Notes: a model not told the origin generated them from the letters alone. 35,033 nt of DNA from Imperialibacter sp. EC-SDR9 (GCF_902498805.1 NZ_LR701616.1:1-35033), one strand, 5' to 3'. Counted from the first letter of the stretch, positions 1-9,561 are shown. Numbers and translations are program-made.

Positions 1-174
1 TCTACCCCTATACAAACCCAAAATAGTTGACCAGGGGGGCTTGTTCCCCAATTGGAACCCAAATTCACCATAGAACTCTCTATGACAACTTATTTATCCT
101 AACTTCATATCGTTTAGGACGCTATTGGTCTCATACCATTAAAACTTTACCATGATGCCCTGCATTACGCTACA
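1..174. other. Left-edge intergenic sequence with two small hairpins
   Basis: No coding sequence is seen here. Two small inverted repeats lie downstream of the minus-strand peptidase gene: GGGG/CCCC around 36-49, and CATAGA/TCTATG at 69-84 with a 4-nt loop. Neither is followed by a convincing T-run on the minus strand, so they are only weak candidates for transcription termination. Confidence 0.4.
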
Positions 175-2892
175 CTATTGTTTGCCGCTGGACGCCTTGC
201 TGTTGCCTTCAGCTTTGGCCGGAGCCGCCCAAAAGCCTTCTGAAACAGCACGGCTTTTGGCAGTGTTTGCTCCGTACAACATCGCATTGAACAGTGTGCG
301 GTAAGTGCCCATAGGTTGCCCTCGCCACTGGGGTTGGAAGCCGAACAGGATCACATGGCCTTGCCCATGCTGAACGTCGAGCGCCGCAGCGTAGCCATTC
401 AGATATTTGGCGCCAAGCAGAAAACCCGAGCGTAGGGGAGAGCCTTTGTCCTGGTATTTGGCAAGTGCCTCTCCTTTGAAGCCTTCTAAAGTGGTAAAAA
501 CAGGGCTTCTATTGACAAACACACTGGCGTGATCAGACATGCCAGCCATTACAGGGTGAGTGGTATTTGTCGTCACCTCCATGATGGAGCCGCCGGTAAA
601 GAAATCCTTTCTGTTCACACCCTTCACAATATTTTTTACAGGTAAGTAGAGCGATTCAATGGCGAAATCGCTGCTTTGATTCATGCAGACAAGCGTGCCA
701 CCTGCCTTGACAAAGTCGTCGAGGTTGCGGATACCTGTTTCACCCAGCCCACCCTCGTAGCGGGGAGGCACTTGTCCTTTTTTGTAACCATTTTCGATGG
801 TGCCATTCCTTTCTGAAGCCATCACTATCACATCGAACCTATCTTTTAAGTTACTGGCCGCAAAGTCTGAATTTCGGATGACAGTATAAGGCAGTCCGAA
901 ATTATCAAGCAGCCAGCGTGTCCAGCCCATGTCCATGCTGGCTGTCCAGGGTTCATAAATGGCGATGCGGGGTTGAATCCTTACGCCGGACGAGCTACCC
1001 GTTTTCACGACGTTCACGGCAAAGTCATCCACCCATTTTTTAGCCAACGCTTCCGAGGCACCTTTCACAGCATATTTTTGATTGGCGTACTCAACAGTGA
1101 GTCCCTGATTCCAGGCTTCACCCAGTACTCGAAAGGTGTTGTTTTCCTTAGGGTCAAGCAACAGCGTGGTGCCGCTTCCTTTGATAGAACCAGGGAGAGG
1201 AAGAATGCCTGCAGCCACCTCGCTGGTATTGAAACCGGCGCCGGGAGCGAAATCAATTTTGCTATTGTCGTCGCTGGCGGCTGTTTTCCAGTCGACTTTG
1301 GTTCCTTTTACTTCCGTGAGGCTTGCCCTGACCTCTTCAGAAAGAGGGCTGGCAGCCGCAGTTATATTTAACTCAAATTGGAGGGGCAGCGACCAGCCAG
1401 CGGCGTCATATGGCTGCTCCAGCGGGCCATCGGGGAATTCCCGCAGGTCGGGGTACACCTGCACATCGAGAGCCTGGCGGGCCAGCTCGGCAAATTCCTG
1501 GTCCATGGGGATCACCCAGGTGCCTTTGGGGTAAGCTTGCCCGTTAAAAGTAATCGCCTTGTCTAGTTGCGAGATTTTGATGCCGTTAAAGGCCAGGCGC
1601 TTCAGTAGCTCTACCGGACGGGCGGGGTCACGCTGCTGCTGTGGAATGAAATAAGCGTATGGAGGCTCATTGCGGTACTTTTCAATGGTGCTTTGCGCCG
1701 ACTGATACTTATTGAAAAGAACTGTTTCGCTGTATTTGGAGGCATAGTCCAATACGGCTATCGACGCTGTTTGCATGTACTGAATGGCATCGCTTATGCG
1801 CCACCAACCACCAGGCCACGGACTGGAGTAAAGCGATTCGATGCGAAGATCACTTCTGTCTTTGGGGAAATCGTTGATGGTATAGAAATAGGGAGTGGCA
1901 TACCGGTAAAGGGCTGTTTCCGTCCAGAAGGAGGGAATGTTTTGCAGCACCGGCATGTAGTCGATATAGCCAGGGTACCAGGCGTCGAAGCCCTGGCCCA
2001 TGTGCACCGCACCTTTCAGGCCTTCGGTTTCCAGTTCCTGAGCCATGGCCATGCCAATCATGTTCACTTCACGGGCAACCAGGGGCGGCGTTTGGGAGGC
2101 AATAGGCTCTGCGAACGGGGGCAGCCAGATGCGGGTAGGGAAGGGCGACGACTGGTGGTGTACATGGATGATATTGGGCTCCCATTCTCTCCATGTACGA
2201 CCCACGACTCTCGACTCAATCATATTGACCATGTAGGCATCCCGGTTGTTATCGTGCCCCACATACTTTTGATAAAGCCAGGGGACGGGGGCGACTTCGT
2301 AAGGCGTGCCCACGTTCTCTTCGTACCAGTTGGCAATAATATCCTGACCGTCAGGGTTGAGCGAAGGCCAGAGCAAAATGATGACATCGTCGAGAATTCT
2401 GGCAATTCTCTCGTCTGACTCCGCCGTGCTAATGAGTTGGTGCGCCAGCGAAATAGTGTGCTGGGCTCCGGCCACCTCCGAGGCATGCAGGCCACCATCG
2501 ATATGGACGATGGGCTTGCCTTCTTTGGCAAGTTGTTTGGCTTCCTCCCTCGTCATACCATCAGGATGTGCCAGCCGCTGCGCAATGGCCTTATATTTGT
2601 CAATGTTTTTGATGTTTTCAGGAGAGGAAATGAGTGCGAAATACCAGGGTCTTCCTTCGGAGGTTTCACCCACATGCACCATTTGGATCCTGTCGCTGGC
2701 GGCGTCGAGTTTGTTGAAATAGGCAAGCGATTGCTCGTAGGTGGCCAGGTGGAAATCGGCACCCACTTTGAACCCCAGTGTTTCCTCGGGAGCAGGGATT
2801 TGCGCCAACAGCAATGATGAGAGACCTAGTTGGCAAACAAAGGTCAGCAGAGTTGCCTTCTTCGTCAACTGGTGAAGTACAGTAGTGGTCAT
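175..2892 (-). CDS. Secreted M14-family zinc carboxypeptidase with C-terminal amidotransferase-like domain
   Basis: Predicted to remove C-terminal residues from peptides outside the cytoplasm. An N-terminal hydrophobic signal peptide ends near LLLAQ. The M14 zinc signature is visible: HASE, with the His and Glu ligands, follows HIDGGL, and a later HVHHQ supplies the third ligand. A later WTETA is a candidate for the catalytic Glu region. The last third (GGLGETG, then FVKAGGTLVCMNQ) resembles a class I glutamine-amidotransferase-like fold, as in long M14 proteins of Bacteroidota; this is inferred from general similarity. At 905 residues it is long for M14, matching that two-domain form. The start is the ATG at 2892; the reading frame extends to a TTG at 2913, but that adds no signal-like residues. 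It appears to be monocistronic. Confidence 0.85.
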   Translation of the reverse strand: MTTTVLHQLTKKATLLTFVCQLGLSSLLLAQIPAPEETLGFKVGADFHLATYEQSLAYFNKLDAASDRIQMVHVGETSEGRPWYFALISSPENIKNIDKYKAIAQRLAHPDGMTREEAKQLAKEGKPIVHIDGGLHASEVAGAQHTISLAHQLISTAESDERIARILDDVIILLWPSLNPDGQDIIANWYEENVGTPYEVAPVPWLYQKYVGHDNNRDAYMVNMIESRVVGRTWREWEPNIIHVHHQSSPFPTRIWLPPFAEPIASQTPPLVAREVNMIGMAMAQELETEGLKGAVHMGQGFDAWYPGYIDYMPVLQNIPSFWTETALYRYATPYFYTINDFPKDRSDLRIESLYSSPWPGGWWRISDAIQYMQTASIAVLDYASKYSETVLFNKYQSAQSTIEKYRNEPPYAYFIPQQQRDPARPVELLKRLAFNGIKISQLDKAITFNGQAYPKGTWVIPMDQEFAELARQALDVQVYPDLREFPDGPLEQPYDAAGWSLPLQFELNITAAASPLSEEVRASLTEVKGTKVDWKTAASDDNSKIDFAPGAGFNTSEVAAGILPLPGSIKGSGTTLLLDPKENNTFRVLGEAWNQGLTVEYANQKYAVKGASEALAKKWVDDFAVNVVKTGSSSGVRIQPRIAIYEPWTASMDMGWTRWLLDNFGLPYTVIRNSDFAASNLKDRFDVIVMASERNGTIENGYKKGQVPPRYEGGLGETGIRNLDDFVKAGGTLVCMNQSSDFAIESLYLPVKNIVKGVNRKDFFTGGSIMEVTTNTTHPVMAGMSDHASVFVNRSPVFTTLEGFKGEALAKYQDKGSPLRSGFLLGAKYLNGYAAALDVQHGQGHVILFGFQPQWRGQPMGTYRTLFNAMLYGANTAKSRAVSEGFWAAPAKAEGNSKASSGKQ

Positions 2893-3066
2893 GGTTGGTA
2901 GTATTAGCCTCAAACGACCGAATATAAGGAAATGAATGAATCTTGCTGACCAGTTTTATATGGGCGAGTGGTTTACTCTGCGAGGCAAAGCTGGCGAAGG
3001 ACAGGGCTCGCTTGAATCAATATTGGCCCAATACAATTTTTTAAAACTTTTTGATGAACTTGGTGC

Positions 3067-3453
3067 ATGGCCTTTACTCTTTTCGAATGGCTTCAAAAGC
3101 CTTTTTATCAGCTACAGGTATTTGTTGTCCTTACCTTTGTCTTTCTGGTAATTATGAGGCCGGTAAAAGCAGACAATGCATGGATGATCGCCGGTATCGT
3201 GTATGGATGCTTCATTGTAGTCAATACCGTGTTGATTGGTTTTGCAGATAAGCCGTGGTACTACTTTTTGACATCGTTAGGGTTTAGTATTCTTTATCTT
3301 ATTGCAATAGGCGTTTTAATACCCGCACTCATCAGAGTCATGAAAATGGAAGGATCAGGAGAAAGTGCCATGGTCTTCCTGCTCATCATTTATCATCCGC
3401 TTGCCCTCATGTTGATGATGTTTTTGAAGTGGGCTTATTTTAAAGTGTTTTGA
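3067..3453 (+). CDS. Small multi-pass membrane protein, unknown function
   Basis: A 128-residue, very hydrophobic protein with about four membrane segments (roughly residues 18-30, 40-60, 66-90 and 102-122) and short polar connections such as RPVKADN and MKMEGSGES. I do not recognise a family. It starts at an ATG without a clear ribosome-binding site. It is divergent from the M14 peptidase upstream and convergent with the enolase-superfamily gene downstream, so it is transcribed alone. Coherent hydrophobicity and the absence of a competing frame support a real gene. Confidence 0.65.
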   Translation: MAFTLFEWLQKPFYQLQVFVVLTFVFLVIMRPVKADNAWMIAGIVYGCFIVVNTVLIGFADKPWYYFLTSLGFSILYLIAIGVLIPALIRVMKMEGSGESAMVFLLIIYHPLALMLMMFLKWAYFKVF

Positions 3454-3756
3454 CGTGTAGCGTAATTTGGCCGGGATATTAGGAGGAGGTTGTATCAAAG
3501 GCCCTAACATTTTGGCAAACGCACAAATTGAGATGACGTTTTCTTGCGTGAAGTAAAGAGGGCGTTCTTGTGCTGGCGGATAGAGCGACCTCTTTACTTG
3601 GGCTACCGTTGGCGATTTCCTGGTACCTTTCCTTATTCGAGCGTTATACTCCTGTTGCTCGCCATCTCATTTTGTGTGTTTGGCTGGCCCAAATATTTGG
3701 TCTCAATCTGACATTCTCCCCGTAAAGTTGGGCTTTGATGAAGCCTCTTTTCGCTT
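3454..3756. other. Intergenic region between convergent genes with an 11-bp perfect inverted repeat
   Basis: About 300 bases without a credible gene. It holds a perfect inverted repeat, AAGTAAAGAGG at 3551-3561 and CCTCTTTACTT at 3589-3599, with a 27-nt loop. A weaker GGCTT/AAGCC hairpin lies near 3731-3745, next to the end of the minus-strand enolase-superfamily gene. Either could help end transcription between the two convergent genes, but neither has the strict stem-plus-T-run form. Confidence 0.4.
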
Positions 3757-5043
3757 TTATTCAAAAAAAGGAATTCCCTTTGTGGCATATTTCTTCATGC
3801 CCTCTTCGTTGATCTCTACGCCAATGCCTGGCTTGTTGGAAACTGTAATAAATCCGTTTTCAACCATTTCACCGTCGAAAGTCACAATCTCTTTGAACAT
3901 GGGATCCTTGTGAAAGTAGATCTGCCATTCCAGAATCATGAAGTTGGGCACCGAAGCGCAGACATGAGCGGAAGCCATGGCGCCCAAATAAGAAGCCACC
4001 ATGTGGGGAGCGAAGGGCACGTAGTACAGATTCGCCAGGTTGGCAATGCGCTGTGCTTCGCCAAGGCCTCCCGCCTTTTGCAGGTCAGGCATAATGATGT
4101 CGACAGCACCTATTTCCAGCATGCGCCTGAACCCATAGGCCAGGTAAACATTTTCGCCAGCACAGATCGGCGTGCTGGTGGACTCAGTGATGGCTTTGTA
4201 GGCTTCCACATTTTCAGCAGCGATGGGTTCTTCCAGCCACATCATGTGGATGGGTTCGAGCATTTTGGCGACCTGCTGGCCTGTCACGGCATCGTAGCGC
4301 CCGTGCATATCGGCACAGATGTCAATATTAGGCCCTACTGCCTCTCTGGTAGCGGCCATTTGATCGTACATTCTCTGCAACTCCGCTGGGCTGGCTGTCC
4401 AGTTGTAACGATCATACTTGTTCGGGTCGTTGGCCTGGTCCAGGTCAAATTTAACGGCAGTGAAGCCCATATCGACGGCCTCTTTGGCACTGGCAGCAAA
4501 ATCTTCCGGCGTTGGGAGCCTCGACTGGTACAAAGCAGTGTCCATATATACCCTCACGCTGTCACGGAATTTGCCTCCCAGTAGCTGGTAAACCGGCACG
4601 CCGAGGGCCTTGCCCGCCAGATCCCAAAGGGCAGTTTCTACTGCTGACAGCACGGCCACAAACATACCAGACTGGGCACCTTCAAAGAAGCCTGACTTTC
4701 GGATGTCCTCAAAAAGGCGGTGAACGTTCAGAGGGCTCTTGCCTTTGATGCGCTCCCCCATCATTTTCACCAGGTGGTAGGTGCCCGGCACGGCATCCAC
4801 ACCTTCGCCACAGCCCCAAATATCCTGGTTGGTGTAAATTTTTACGAACAGACTGTGCCCATTGCGGATATAACCACATTTGATCTCTGTGATCTTGAGA
4901 TCCGAGGGCATGCCGTGTTTCGGTGCTTTGTGAATCGCTTCTTCATAACCCTGGCCGTAAGTGGATAGGGCTGTTAGGCCGAGGGCGCCGGTGCCCAGGG
5001 CGGATTTGGTGAGGAAGGAGCGGCGTGAATGAGATTTGGACAT
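3757..5043 (-). CDS. Tat-exported mandelate racemase/muconate lactonizing enzyme family protein (probable sugar-acid dehydratase)
   Basis: Enolase-superfamily enzyme that would abstract a proton next to a carboxylate, most likely dehydrating an aldonic or uronic acid. The N-terminus carries a twin-arginine signal (SRRSFLTK, then a hydrophobic stretch ending STYGQ), so a folded enzyme would reach the periplasm. The barrel motifs are in order: VKFDLD; CADMHG with metal ligand Asp; WLEEP with Glu; CAGEN with Glu; MPDLQKAGG; and APHMVAS with the likely catalytic His. This set resembles galactonate or mannonate dehydratases more than racemases, but the substrate is unknown. Its 428 residues are normal for the family plus a signal. 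The RraA-like gene lies upstream in the same direction, 102 bp away, and a promoter candidate lies in that gap. Confidence 0.85.
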   Translation of the reverse strand: MSKSHSRRSFLTKSALGTGALGLTALSTYGQGYEEAIHKAPKHGMPSDLKITEIKCGYIRNGHSLFVKIYTNQDIWGCGEGVDAVPGTYHLVKMMGERIKGKSPLNVHRLFEDIRKSGFFEGAQSGMFVAVLSAVETALWDLAGKALGVPVYQLLGGKFRDSVRVYMDTALYQSRLPTPEDFAASAKEAVDMGFTAVKFDLDQANDPNKYDRYNWTASPAELQRMYDQMAATREAVGPNIDICADMHGRYDAVTGQQVAKMLEPIHMMWLEEPIAAENVEAYKAITESTSTPICAGENVYLAYGFRRMLEIGAVDIIMPDLQKAGGLGEAQRIANLANLYYVPFAPHMVASYLGAMASAHVCASVPNFMILEWQIYFHKDPMFKEIVTFDGEMVENGFITVSNKPGIGVEINEEGMKKYATKGIPFFE

Positions 5044-5074
5044 AGTGGTTTAAGTTTTAATAGGGCTTTATTAT

Positions 5075-5082
5075 CAAATGTA
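5075..5082 (-). promoter_or_regulatory. Candidate Bacteroidota -7 promoter element
   Basis: On the minus strand this reads TACATTTG, an exact match to the Bacteroidota -7 consensus TAnnTTTG. It lies about 31 nt before the ATG of the enolase-superfamily gene. No good TTTG -33 box is visible at the usual distance, so the call rests on one element. It implies the gene can be transcribed independently of the RraA-like gene upstream. Confidence 0.35.
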
Positions 5083-5145
5083 TCTTTCGCTCTTAAGTAG
5101 TCGGGCTGCTGGAGAACGGCTCGGGCTGCAAGAAAGTAATGTATA

Positions 5146-6099
5146 CTACCAGGTTCTTGTTTTTAACAATTCCTGGATTTGTTCTCTTGGAACTGGCAGT
5201 TCGTCGATGTGCTCGTTGAGCCATTGGGAGAAGTCCTTTTCTATTTCATCGGACCAGCGGTTGTCGATTTGACCGGCTGTGTACTTTTGCTCCCGCAGCC
5301 GCTGGTGACCAAACATATCTCTCAGCCTGACTACTTCGCTGATCTTTACTACTTTTTCTGCAAGATGAGGAGGGATAAAAAGTACGCCACCGTCTCTGCC
5401 AAGCACCACGTCGCCTGGCATCACAGTTGCCATGCCAATGCGGGTGGGTTGGTTGATGCCGACCAGAGTGGTATTAAGTGCTCCGTCTGGATTGTTTAAA
5501 TGGTGAGAGGGGTGATAGGTACGAAAAAAGGAGGTAAAGCTGCCAATTTCTTTCAGACCATTGATGTCCCGGATGGCGCCGTCGTACACGATGCCATTGC
5601 CTGACTTGGTGAAGATAGAATTACCGAGGTTGTCGCCAATCGTAGGGCCGTCCACATGGGCACCAAACTGATCCACCACATATACATCGCCTTTTACTAA
5701 CATGTCAACTGGCCAGGAGTTTTGTGACTTGATTCGACCGTCCTGGTCATGACCTTTTTTGTCAAGCACCCGATGAATGTCAGGGCGGCCAGGCATAAAC
5801 GTGGCGGTTAAGGCCCTGCCCACCAGTACACTGTCGGGGTTGATGGTCACCCAGCCGTCGGCATACTGGTATTTGTAGTTCTCATTTCTAAGCACTGCCC
5901 AGGCCTCTTCGAGGGTGACCAGTTTCATCCGTTTCAGAAGCGCATCTGGCACTTTGGGGCGCCCGTCGTCAAAGCGCTCACCTTTCCATTCGGGAGTGAG
6001 AAAGATCAGGTCTGCCTTGGAAATCTGCTGAGCGGAGGCCGTTACCGTTGCAAACAGGCACAAACATAGCCATAGCTGTGGTTTGAAAGTTGTGTTCAT
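5146..6099 (-). CDS. Secreted RraA-like / HMG-aldolase family protein
   Basis: Belongs to the RraA/4-hydroxy-4-methyl-2-oxoglutarate aldolase fold. Catabolic members cleave a hydroxy-oxo-acid; others only bind RNase E. Visible family signatures are GPTIGDNLGN, then YDGAIRDI (the Gly-x-x-Arg-Asp core that binds metal and substrate), and PGDVVLGRDGGVLFIP. Start at the ATG at 6099 gives a clean signal peptide (LWLCLCLFATVTASAQ); the frame also runs 16 residues further upstream. Export argues against RNase regulation and for a role with the neighbouring sugar-acid enzyme. At 317 residues it is longer than cytosolic RraA (about 160-230) because of the signal and an extra N-terminal region of about 80 residues. 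Confidence 0.8.
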   Translation of the reverse strand: MNTTFKPQLWLCLCLFATVTASAQQISKADLIFLTPEWKGERFDDGRPKVPDALLKRMKLVTLEEAWAVLRNENYKYQYADGWVTINPDSVLVGRALTATFMPGRPDIHRVLDKKGHDQDGRIKSQNSWPVDMLVKGDVYVVDQFGAHVDGPTIGDNLGNSIFTKSGNGIVYDGAIRDINGLKEIGSFTSFFRTYHPSHHLNNPDGALNTTLVGINQPTRIGMATVMPGDVVLGRDGGVLFIPPHLAEKVVKISEVVRLRDMFGHQRLREQKYTAGQIDNRWSDEIEKDFSQWLNEHIDELPVPREQIQELLKTRTW

Positions 6100-6207
6100 T
6101 TTAAAGTAGGTAGAGTGTCCATTAATGATAATGAAAAATTTGAACACAACCTACGAGGAATTGATAGCTGGTTAGCGGGTGGCAAATGAAATGAAAGAAC
6201 CGCACGG

Positions 6208-6642
6208 TTACTTCTCGCATGCCTTTTTCATTGCTTCCAACCAGGCCATCATGCCCTTTTCCAGGGTTTTGTTGAAAGAACCCTTCAGCAAACTGGCCAA
6301 TAATCCTTCCATACTCTCTTCCACGGTTACTTTCGTCGCCGGGCCTACAGCTTCCAGCTCCCAGTTGTGAATGGCGGAGATCCCCATCACTTTGCCCGTC
6401 CAGCCGAGTTCTCTTTCCCGGTTAACGGTGTGGAGTGTCGAATGAATTTTTGTCCCGCCAGTTTTCCAGTCGAAGGATGTGCCAGGTGCCAGCGGCCCGG
6501 TCATTGCTGCAAATGATACTTCAGGGTTCCAGGCAGGCCAGCTGTTGATCGATGTGAGAAGCTTCCATACCTGGTCGGCCGGCGAGTTGATGATGATTTC
6601 TTTGCGACATTTTACCGGAGCCTTTTCGTTGATGCTTTTCAT
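6208..6642 (-). CDS. SRPBCC-fold (START/polyketide cyclase-like) protein
   Basis: A 144-residue cytoplasmic protein of the SRPBCC helix-grip fold, which forms a deep hydrophobic ligand pocket. The typical opening is present: INSPADQVWKLLTSINSWPAWNPEV, in the order beta strand, helix, WPxWxP loop. A C-terminal long helix (MEGLLASLLKGSF onward) completes the fold. The ligand cannot be read from sequence. It lies 73 bp downstream of a Crp/Fnr-type regulator gene on the same strand, so the two may be co-transcribed. Confidence 0.8.
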   Translation of the reverse strand: MKSINEKAPVKCRKEIIINSPADQVWKLLTSINSWPAWNPEVSFAAMTGPLAPGTSFDWKTGGTKIHSTLHTVNRERELGWTGKVMGISAIHNWELEAVGPATKVTVEESMEGLLASLLKGSFNKTLEKGMMAWLEAMKKACEK

Positions 6643-6715
6643 TGCTATGTTGTTTTAAAGTACCTGACAAAGGTCAGGGCTAAACCAACACGTGCGCTTG
6701 ATCTATATCAAGAAG

Positions 6716-7285
6716 TCAGCCGACCGACTTTTTTCTTAACCGGCTCAGGGTCTCGGGGGTCATGCCCAGCATAGAGGCCAGGTATTGCAGCGGCACGAGG
6801 TTGAAAAGCTCTTTGTTGAAATGGAAGAGTTGCTGATAGCGTTCTTCGGCGGTCATAGAGAGGTGGGCAACCACCCGATCCTCCAGTACGGTGAAACATT
6901 TGGCAATGAAAAGCTTTTCCAGCTCAGTCCACCGGGGGATAAGCTTGCCAAGCTCACGATACCTTGCCTTGTCGATCACATACATTTCAGTATCAACCAG
7001 TGCCTGCATATTCCAGCGGGCCGTTTTGTCAAAAAGGAAGCTAGCCAGGTCCAGAGCGAAATAGCCTTTCGTAGAGATCCATTTGGTCACCTCCTTTTCC
7101 CCGGTGTCAAAGTATTCTCTGAGAATGCCCGATTGCACAAAACCCATTCGGTCGGAATAACGCCCCGCATGGAGGTAGTAATCTCCCTTTTTCAATGTGA
7201 TCGGCGTGAACCACTCACTTATTTTGACGGCGTCTTCGATGGTGACACCAAAAAAAGACTGGATATACTTTTCAAGTTCCGTCAT
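6716..7285 (-). CDS. Crp/Fnr family transcriptional regulator
   Basis: A 189-residue regulator with an N-terminal cyclic-nucleotide-binding-like beta barrel (residues about 20-115, including LKKGDYYLHAGRYSDRMGFVQSG) and a C-terminal winged helix. The recognition helix lies in YLASMLGMTPETLSRLRKK. The barrel lacks the canonical cAMP-contact Arg/Ser motif of E. coli Crp, so the effector is unknown; many Bacteroidota paralogs of this length share that. It is probably in one transcript with the SRPBCC gene downstream and may control it. The start is an ATG. Confidence 0.85.
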   Translation of the reverse strand: MTELEKYIQSFFGVTIEDAVKISEWFTPITLKKGDYYLHAGRYSDRMGFVQSGILREYFDTGEKEVTKWISTKGYFALDLASFLFDKTARWNMQALVDTEMYVIDKARYRELGKLIPRWTELEKLFIAKCFTVLEDRVVAHLSMTAEERYQQLFHFNKELFNLVPLQYLASMLGMTPETLSRLRKKSVG

Positions 7286-7342
7286 GATAAATGATCGCCG
7301 GGTTTTGATGTGTTTTTCGTCATAGTCCGATCAGCGTTCAGT

Positions 7343-7786
7343 CTATCGTGAAAGCTCCATATGAATGATTGGATAGGGCTTTCCGGTGCCATCAAGTCTT
7401 GAGCGTCCGACAGCTTTGAAACCAAAATACTCGTAGAAACTTTGGGCTTTGGGATTCTGTTCGTTCACATCCACCTTGGTCGCATCCAATTTGTCAATCG
7501 AATACCTGATTAGCCTTCGTCCAATGCCACGGTTCATGTAATGTGGGTGGACAAACATCATTTCTATTTTTCCTTTGGCGACCCCCAGAAAGCCTACGAT
7601 TTTATTGTCTTCGTTGCGGGCGCAAAAAAGTTTGACCTGGTCAAGGTAGCTATTTAGTATCAGGGGTTTGAAAAACTGGATATCTTCCTCGGTTAAAAAT
7701 GTATGGCTTACCCTTACGGAAGCCTCCCACAGCGCAACGATGTTGGCGTATTCACTTTTATGGACGATGTCGATGTAGTATGGCAT
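7343..7786 (-). CDS. GNAT family N-acetyltransferase
   Basis: A 147-residue acetyltransferase that would transfer an acetyl group from acetyl-CoA to an amine. The acetyl-CoA-binding motif A is clear: MMFVHPHYMNRGIGRRLI, with R-G-I-G forming the pyrophosphate loop. Motif B follows as VNEQNPKAQSFYEYFGF, typical of YiaC/PhnO-like small GNATs. The acceptor is unknown. It starts 9 bp after the sulfatase stop codon on the same strand, so the two are very likely one transcript. Confidence 0.85.
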   Translation of the reverse strand: MPYYIDIVHKSEYANIVALWEASVRVSHTFLTEEDIQFFKPLILNSYLDQVKLFCARNEDNKIVGFLGVAKGKIEMMFVHPHYMNRGIGRRLIRYSIDKLDATKVDVNEQNPKAQSFYEYFGFKAVGRSRLDGTGKPYPIIHMELSR

Positions 7787-7795
7787 ATCCCTGTG

Positions 7796-9373
7796 TTAAG
7801 GCTGTTTTATAAAATTTACTTGTACCCATTCCCCTTCGTATGAATCATTTTTCTGAGTTTCCCCGGCCGTGCTCCTGCCGTTTTGAATGTATTTTGCAAG
7901 CAAAGCCTTTAACTCAGCCACCTTTCCTGGCTGCTCTGCTTCCAGGTTACGCTTTTCTCCCGGGTCATTGGCTAAGTGATAGAGTTGTATGGCCGGAAGT
8001 CCAGCTACAGCCACCGAATCTTGCGGTTTCGGATCACTCCATCCACCAGAGTCTGGGCATAAGATAAGCTTCCATGGGCCCCTACGAATAGCGAAGCTGC
8101 CATTCATCGAGTGATGAACAGTGCCTTCCCTCAATGGTTCTGATGAAATCGTCTGTTTGAAAATTGGCAACAGGCTGTAGCTGTCTTCTCCTTCATTTGG
8201 TGCCAACTTGTGTCCTGCTATGTCGGCACAAGTTGCCATCAGGTCTGTCAGGCAAATGGTTTGGCTGGAAACGCTGCCTGATTCAATAACTCCTGGCCAT
8301 TTGGCAATAAATGGAATACGATGTCCTCCTTCAAATATGTCGGCTTTGTAGCCCCGGAACGGGCCGCTCGGATAATGTCCTTTTGCTTCTAATAGCTCGA
8401 AGTTGGCGTAAGGTGCAAAACCATTGTCGCTGGTAAAGATCACCAGCGTATTTTCTTCAATACCTGCGGCTTTGATCGTTCGCATCAGCTGGCCCACATA
8501 GTCATCTATCATCATCACAAAATCTCCATAGGGATTCAATCCGCTTTTCTCCTGCCATTCTTTGGTGGGGAGAATAGGGGTGTGGGGCGATGGCAAAGCG
8601 AGGTACAGAAAGAAGGGTTGGTCCGAAAGGGCACGATCTTCAACCAGCGCCATGGCTTTTTTGAAATAGTTAGGGGTCACTTCTTCATGCACAAAGTCGG
8701 GGGCCGTCGGACCTTCCCGCCACCAGGAATATTCACCTGTATTTACTGTTGTTGTGTCTGGCACAGCCGTCACCATACCATTTTCCACATACACATAGGG
8801 AGACATGTCGAGCGATGCCGGATGACCATACGAAAAGTCGAAGCCACGTTCCTTTGCGGAGTTTTTTACTGGCAAAGCATAGTTGATATTCGAAAAGTCA
8901 ACCGACCAGGGCGTTGGGCTCCGGGCTTGTTCATCTTTAAGTCCCCAGTCCCACCCCAAATGCCATTTGCCAATGAATGCTGTATAATACCCATTTTTTT
9001 GAAGCATGGAACCTATGGTGGTTCTGTCGGCTGCTATCAATGGCTTTGAGTTCCCGCTCAGCACGCCTTCTTTGAGTCGGGTGCGCCAACTGTAACGGCC
9101 CGTCAAAATACCATAGCGGGTAGGCGTGCACACTGACGACCCCGAATGGGCATCAGTGAACATCATCCCTTCTGTGGCCAGCTGATCAATAAAAGGAGTT
9201 TTTATTTTGCTATCTGCATTGAAGGCAGACACATCGCCATAGCCCATGTCGTCGGCGAGGACATAGATGATGTTGGGTTTCTCAGGCTCCTCTGTCTGCC
9301 GATCACAACCGGCCAGGCATAGCAGCGTCGCAGATACGAGAAAATTTCTTCTAACGAGGACATTCATCGGCAT
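7796..9373 (-). CDS. Lipoprotein sulfatase of the type I (arylsulfatase) family
   Basis: Hydrolyses sulfate esters, probably on a sulfated sugar, at the periplasmic or outer surface. The sequence shows a lipobox (LCLAGC, lipidated Cys23), the metal-binding DD at residues 41-42 in YVLADDMGYGD, and the formylglycine signature CTPTR at residues 82-86 followed by TGR. Cys82 would need oxidation to formylglycine by a sulfatase-maturating enzyme, which is not encoded in this window. FTSDNGF and GKWHLG are further family motifs. The 525-residue length fits. A second ATG lies two codons in (9367) and may be the real start. The GNAT gene follows 9 bp downstream. Confidence 0.92.
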   Translation of the reverse strand: MPMNVLVRRNFLVSATLLCLAGCDRQTEEPEKPNIIYVLADDMGYGDVSAFNADSKIKTPFIDQLATEGMMFTDAHSGSSVCTPTRYGILTGRYSWRTRLKEGVLSGNSKPLIAADRTTIGSMLQKNGYYTAFIGKWHLGWDWGLKDEQARSPTPWSVDFSNINYALPVKNSAKERGFDFSYGHPASLDMSPYVYVENGMVTAVPDTTTVNTGEYSWWREGPTAPDFVHEEVTPNYFKKAMALVEDRALSDQPFFLYLALPSPHTPILPTKEWQEKSGLNPYGDFVMMIDDYVGQLMRTIKAAGIEENTLVIFTSDNGFAPYANFELLEAKGHYPSGPFRGYKADIFEGGHRIPFIAKWPGVIESGSVSSQTICLTDLMATCADIAGHKLAPNEGEDSYSLLPIFKQTISSEPLREGTVHHSMNGSFAIRRGPWKLILCPDSGGWSDPKPQDSVAVAGLPAIQLYHLANDPGEKRNLEAEQPGKVAELKALLAKYIQNGRSTAGETQKNDSYEGEWVQVNFIKQP

Positions 9374-9561
9374 AGGACAATAGTTGAGTTCATTAATATA
9401 GTTGAATTCGGCTAAATTATAGTTACCGCTGTTTTAATAGTGTGCTTGTTGGCTTACACTTTCAATTTGACGAGCATTTTCCCACTGCTATTTGGTGCAT
9501 GGGCCCTTTCTATCTCCCGTCCTTTTTCGTACCATTATTTCCACAATTATATCAATGCCTT

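Noticed and set aside
1693-2418. Long plus-strand frame opposite the M14 peptidase gene (241 codons)
   Set aside because: It is an antisense shadow of a gene with clear M14 motifs; its translation has no recognisable domain.
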